Below are positions 5,038-7,687 of a stretch of 7,687 nucleotides of DNA, piece after piece; within the stretch, counting starts at the first letter, position 1, and each line of letters opens with the position of its first letter. The translations under genes and the position numbers were made by a program. The stretch is from contig CAKOOW010000048.1 in the NCBI GenBank assembly GCA_934098445.1, positions 1 to 7,687 on the forward strand. The letters run 5' to 3'. Below the pieces are notes generated by a model that was not told the DNA's origin, made no database searches, and saw only the letters and a program-made list of their open reading frames with translations. Origin of the DNA: an uncultured Bacilli bacterium. GTDB lineage: Bacteria; Bacillota_I; Bacilli_A; RF39; UBA660.

Positions 5038-5816
5038 TTTTAAATAAGGTTAGCTGTTCTTCTGTTAATGAAGAGCGAAAATTAAATAATGTTAGTTGTA
5101 CTTTTAAAAGTAGTAATATTACTTTTGTGAGTGGAATTTCCGGAAGATTATTAAGGGATTTATTGATTGGTAAGAAGATAAAAGTTAGTGGTAGTTTAGA
5201 GATAAAACCAGCGGGGACTATTAAAGATATTGGATATTTAAGTAATAATCCTTTAAAAGAATTTAAGACAAAGACCGTTTATGATGAAATGAACTATTTA
5301 GCAAAGTTTTATGAGCTTGATTATGAAGATTATAATAAGAAAATGTATGATGCTTTAAAGTTAGTTGGACTTAATGATGGGTATTTAAGAAGAAGTTTTG
5401 GGTCTTTATCTACTACAGAAATAAAAAGAGTTCAATTAGCGCTTGTATTGTTTTATAATCCTTTGGTATATATTTTTGACTATTATGAGAAAGGGTTTAA
5501 TTATAAAGATATTGATTATTTAAAGAAAGTTTTAAGAAAATTAAAAGGAAATTATGGTAAAAATATTATTATTGTTAGTGATAATATTGGGGCATTTTTA
5601 GATACTTTAGATGATTATATTATTTTTCATAAAGGTAAAGTTGTGGTAACTGGGGATAAGAAAGATTTATATAATGAGGATTTATATAAGTATATTAAAT
5701 GTCCAAAGATTATTGAATTTATTAAAATGGTTAAAGATAAAGACATTAATTTATCGAATTATTTAGATATTAATGAATTAATTAAAGGAATTTATAGAAG
5801 TGTTGAGGGTAAATGA
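5028..5816 (+). CDS. ecfA2: Degenerate EcfA2-like ABC protein lacking a P-loop lysine
   Basis: This 262-residue ABC protein keeps the EcfA2 framework, including IGYLSNNPLKEFKTKTVYDE, which corresponds to the VGLVFQNP...QLF..TV stretch of EcfA2. Every nucleotide-handling motif is changed. Walker A is GISGRLLRD (36-44), with Lys and the Ser/Thr gone. The Q-loop Gln is N73. The signature is LSTTE (127-131). Walker B keeps D151 but the catalytic Glu is Y152. The H-loop His is D185 (VSDNI). It should not bind ATP at its own P-loop, though LSTTE could still cap ATP held by the EcfA1-like partner (inference). ATG 5028 lies inside the end of ecfA1, with only a weak ribosome binding site, so translation is probably coupled. 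The gene ends ATGA with truA; the ecfT gene expected here is absent. The frame is intact, which argues against simple decay. Confidence 0.75.
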   Translation: MEIILNKVSCSSVNEERKLNNVSCTFKSSNITFVSGISGRLLRDLLIGKKIKVSGSLEIKPAGTIKDIGYLSNNPLKEFKTKTVYDEMNYLAKFYELDYEDYNKKMYDALKLVGLNDGYLRRSFGSLSTTEIKRVQLALVLFYNPLVYIFDYYEKGFNYKDIDYLKKVLRKLKGNYGKNIIIVSDNIGAFLDTLDDYIIFHKGKVVVTGDKKDLYNEDLYKYIKCPKIIEFIKMVKDKDINLSNYLDINELIKGIYRSVEGK

Positions 5817-6544
5817 GATATAAAGCGAAAATTAGTTATGATGGAAGTTTGTATTATGGTTTTCAAAGACTTAATGAATTACCGACTATACAAAGGGAGC
5901 TTGAGAAGGCTGTAAGTATTATAAATAAGAAAGATACTTTTGTAAAAGGAGCTTCAAGGACTGATAAAGGGGTTCATGCCTATGGACAGGTAATTCATTT
6001 TGATTTGGATTATAATATTCCAGTTGAAAGGTTAATGAAGGCTATAAATGCTATTCTGCCAAGAGATATAAGAGTTTTGGAAATTGAAAATGTTGGTGAT
6101 AATTTTCATGCGAGAAGAAGTGCTTTGGGGAAAAAATATGTCTATAAGATTAATTTAGGAGAATATAATGTTTTTTTAGATAGATATTATTTGCAGTATT
6201 CTTATAATTTGGATATTGAGGTAATGAAAAAGTGTAGTAAAGTATTTTTAGGGGTACATAATTTTAAGAATTTTACAGCTGGTGAAAGAGATAATTATGA
6301 GGCCGTTGTTAAAGAGATAAACTTTATTAGAAATGGTAATTTTTTAGAAATAGAATTTGTAGGTAAGAGTTTTTATCGTTATATGGTAAGAAATATGGTT
6401 GGAGCGATGATAGATGTCGCTAGAGGAAAACATACTATTAAGGATGTAGAAGAATTGCTGGAAATGTCGGAAAAAGAAGGGCAAATGATGACGGCTAGTC
6501 CCAATGGGTTATATTTAGTTTGGGTTTATTATACAGGAGGTTAA
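5813..6544 (+). CDS. truA: tRNA pseudouridine(38-40) synthase TruA
   Basis: TruA converts uridines at positions 38-40 of the tRNA anticodon stem-loop to pseudouridine. At 243 residues it is of normal length. It shows the N-terminal ISYDGSLYYGFQ, the catalytic loop GASRTDKGVHAYGQ with nucleophile D51, then FHARRSALGKKYVYKI, HNFKNFTAGER, SFYRYMVRNMVGAMIDVARG and the C-terminal ASPNGLYLVWVYY, all in family order with key residues intact. ATG 5813 overlaps the ecfA2 stop (ATGA) and follows GAGGG at 5805-5809. Association with ecfA genes is the normal Bacillota arrangement (ecfA1-ecfA2-ecfT-truA), which supports the naming of the two upstream genes. Unlike them, truA shows no loss of active-site residues. 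The last codons of truA contain the ribosome binding site of the next gene. Confidence 0.97.
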   Translation: MRYKAKISYDGSLYYGFQRLNELPTIQRELEKAVSIINKKDTFVKGASRTDKGVHAYGQVIHFDLDYNIPVERLMKAINAILPRDIRVLEIENVGDNFHARRSALGKKYVYKINLGEYNVFLDRYYLQYSYNLDIEVMKKCSKVFLGVHNFKNFTAGERDNYEAVVKEINFIRNGNFLEIEFVGKSFYRYMVRNMVGAMIDVARGKHTIKDVEELLEMSEKEGQMMTASPNGLYLVWVYYTGG

Positions 6545-6549
6545 GGAAA

Positions 6550-6978
6550 ATGGAAAATTTTAGATTTAATGAAGAATTATTAAGGGAAGGATATGAGTTT
6601 TTAGCTAATAATAAGGGAAATGGTGCTTATGTAGTTATTAAAGATGGTGACTTAATCGATGATTATAAGGCTGATTTTGGAAGTTTAGAAGATTATTTTA
6701 ATATTAAAGAAAATTTAAGTAATGATAAATATTTGCTAGTTATCTATGATAAGAGAAGTAAATTATATAAGGTTATGTTTGTTAATAAAAAGTTAATCAT
6801 CGGTTATCCTTTATTAGCTAAGTTGTTTGGTAAAAACAAAGTGGCAGCAGTAGAAGTTCAAGGTATTTTGAGTATTTTAAATACGAAGTTGAGACAGAAG
6901 AAGTGGGAAAATAATAAATTAGAAAGAAATCAAATGAGTAATATCCCAACTTTAACACTTAATAAAGCGAAAAAATAG
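6550..6978 (+). CDS. Hypothetical protein, unrecognised
   Basis: I do not recognise this 142-residue protein. ATG 6550 is a firm start: a full AGGAGG (6535-6540), embedded in the last codons of truA, lies 9 bases before it, and only 5 bases separate the truA stop from the ATG. The gene is therefore probably the last of the ecfA1-ecfA2-truA unit. The protein has no signal peptide or membrane segment. The first ~75 residues are acidic, with alternating strand-like segments (GAYVVIKDGDLIDDY, DKYLLVIYDKRSKLY). A short hydrophobic stretch around 80-92 (KLIIGYPLLAKLF) follows, then a lysine- and asparagine-rich tail from about 112 that looks flexible. The acidic front and basic tail could suggest binding to a partner or nucleic acid, but that is a guess. 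It is not the ribosome hibernation factor often found before secA. Confidence 0.8.
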   Translation: MENFRFNEELLREGYEFLANNKGNGAYVVIKDGDLIDDYKADFGSLEDYFNIKENLSNDKYLLVIYDKRSKLYKVMFVNKKLIIGYPLLAKLFGKNKVAAVEVQGILSILNTKLRQKKWENNKLERNQMSNIPTLTLNKAKK

Positions 6979-7007
6979 AGGTTTTTCTAGGAAAATACAG
7001 AGGGTTG

Positions 7008-7016
7008 TGCTAAAAT
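7008..7016 (+). promoter_or_regulatory. Extended -10 promoter for secA
   Basis: TGCTAAAAT has the TGn extension and a TAAAAT hexamer (7011-7016), with no good -35 upstream. It gives a leader of roughly 20 bases. No terminator separates secA from the preceding gene, so read-through could also contribute. Confidence 0.5.
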
Positions 7017-7042
7017 AAAAATGTGATTATGGAGGATATGAT

Positions 7043-7687
7043 ATGAATTTTTTTAAAAAATTAATAGATTCAGAATATAGAGAACTTTGTCGTTTTGAAA
7101 AAATTGCTGATGAAATTATGGCTTTAGATAGCGAATATAAAGCATTAAGCGATGAAGAATTAAAAAATAAAACAGTAGAATTTAGAGAACAGTTAGATAA
7201 TGGAACTAAGTTGGATGATTTAATTGTTCCAGCATTTGCAACAGTTCGTGAGGCTGCATATAGGGTTATCGGAGAAAAACCTTATTTTGTTCAGATAGTT
7301 GGTGGTTTAGCTATCCATTTTGGTAATATTGCGGAGATGAAGACTGGTGAAGGTAAAACTTTAACAGAGACGATGCCAACTTATTTGAATGCTCTAACCG
7401 GCAAGGGTGTGCATATTGTTACTGTAAATGAGTTTCTTGCAAAACGTGACTCCGAGTGGATGGGAAATATTTATCGTTTCTTAGGACTTACAGTTGGCTT
7501 GAATTTAAGAGAACTAACTCCTAAGGAGAAGCAAGAGGCTTATAACTGTGATGTTTTATACTCAACAAATAATGAAATTGGCTTTGATTATTTAAGAGAT
7601 AATATGGTGGTTAGAAAAGAAGACCGTGTGCAAAGACCACTTAATTTCTGTATTGTTGATGAAGTTGATTCAATTTTAATTGATGAG
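7043..7687 (+). CDS. secA: Preprotein translocase ATPase SecA, 3'-truncated by window edge
   Basis: SecA is the motor that drives unfolded secretory proteins through the SecYEG channel at the membrane. The first 215 residues are present and the frame is open to the window end. It starts MNFFKKLIDSEYRELCRFEK with the usual N-terminal helix. Then come VREAAYRVIGEKPYFVQIVGG, Walker A AEMKTGEGKTL (K105, T106), NALTGKGVHIVTVNEFLAKRD, LGLTVGLNL, YSTNNEIGFDYLRDNMV, and the DEVD Walker B box at 206-209 within FCIVDEVDSILIDE. Residue numbering of Walker A agrees with B. subtilis SecA, supporting ATG 7043, which follows GGAGGAT (7031-7037). The nearby ATG at 7038 runs into TGA after two codons. About three quarters of the protein, including the preprotein-binding and C-terminal domains, lies outside. 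Confidence 0.97.
   Translation, partial: MNFFKKLIDSEYRELCRFEKIADEIMALDSEYKALSDEELKNKTVEFREQLDNGTKLDDLIVPAFATVREAAYRVIGEKPYFVQIVGGLAIHFGNIAEMKTGEGKTLTETMPTYLNALTGKGVHIVTVNEFLAKRDSEWMGNIYRFLGLTVGLNLRELTPKEKQEAYNCDVLYSTNNEIGFDYLRDNMVVRKEDRVQRPLNFCIVDEVDSILIDE

Noticed and set aside
6550..6978. Ribosome hibernation factor (hpf) or an EcfT remnant
   Set aside because: It lacks the hpf motifs and layout, and it has no membrane segments as EcfT would require.
6971..7000. Terminator after the 142-residue gene
   Set aside because: AAAAA/TTTTT and TAGA/TCTA pairings are too short and lack a following T run.
1..7687. Mycoplasma-type genetic code (TGA as Trp)
   Set aside because: TGA ends yabG, yabQ, ecfA2 and others at the expected lengths, and Trp residues in conserved positions are TGG.
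1..7687. CRISPR array, insertion sequence, tRNA, or minus-strand gene
   Set aside because: No spaced repeats of CRISPR length, no transposase or terminal inverted repeats, no tRNA-like clover-leaf, and no plausible coding frame on the minus strand were seen.

Overview
The window is a compact, AT-rich stretch in which every recognisable gene lies on the + strand. Gene content points to a low-GC Gram-positive (Bacillota/Bacilli-type) bacterium of an endospore-forming lineage. It carries the sporulation genes yabG, yabP and yabQ, plus spoVG and veg, in an order that is a condensed version of the Bacillus subtilis rsmA-yabG-veg...spoVG...yabP-yabQ-divIC region. TGA is used as a stop codon (yabG, yabQ, ecfA2) and Trp is TGG, so the code is standard and not mycoplasma-like. 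A reduced-genome Bacilli lineage is a reasonable inference, but I cannot name the species.

Layout: (1) The 3' part of rsmA (16S rRNA dimethyltransferase) enters from the left edge. (2) A single-gene unit follows, with its own extended -10 promoter and a terminator. It encodes an HD_3-like protein that has lost three of its four expected metal ligands. (3) yabG (sporulation protease) and veg overlap at ATGA. (4) spoVG stands alone between a sigma-A-type promoter and a clear hairpin terminator. (5) A 236-base gap follows. It holds five copies of a 7-mer (TATTCTT/AAGAATA) in alternating orientations and a good candidate sigma-E promoter immediately before yabP-yabQ. (6) divIC (cell division) is followed by another terminator. 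(7) A tight run of ecfA1-like, ecfA2-like, truA and an unrecognised 142-residue gene has overlapping or near-overlapping junctions. (8) The 5' part of secA runs off the right edge.

The main oddity is the ABC ATPase pair before truA. By position and length these are the EcfA1/EcfA2 ATPases of an energy-coupling-factor vitamin transporter. The second has no Walker A lysine, both have altered Q-loop, catalytic Glu and H-loop positions, the first has an unrecognisable ABC signature, and the EcfT gene usually found between ecfA2 and truA is absent. Both frames are nonetheless intact and translationally overlapped. Together with the degenerate HD protein, the window holds three full-length proteins that look like pseudoenzymes among otherwise well-conserved genes. 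No mobile element, tRNA, rRNA, CRISPR array or minus-strand gene was seen.
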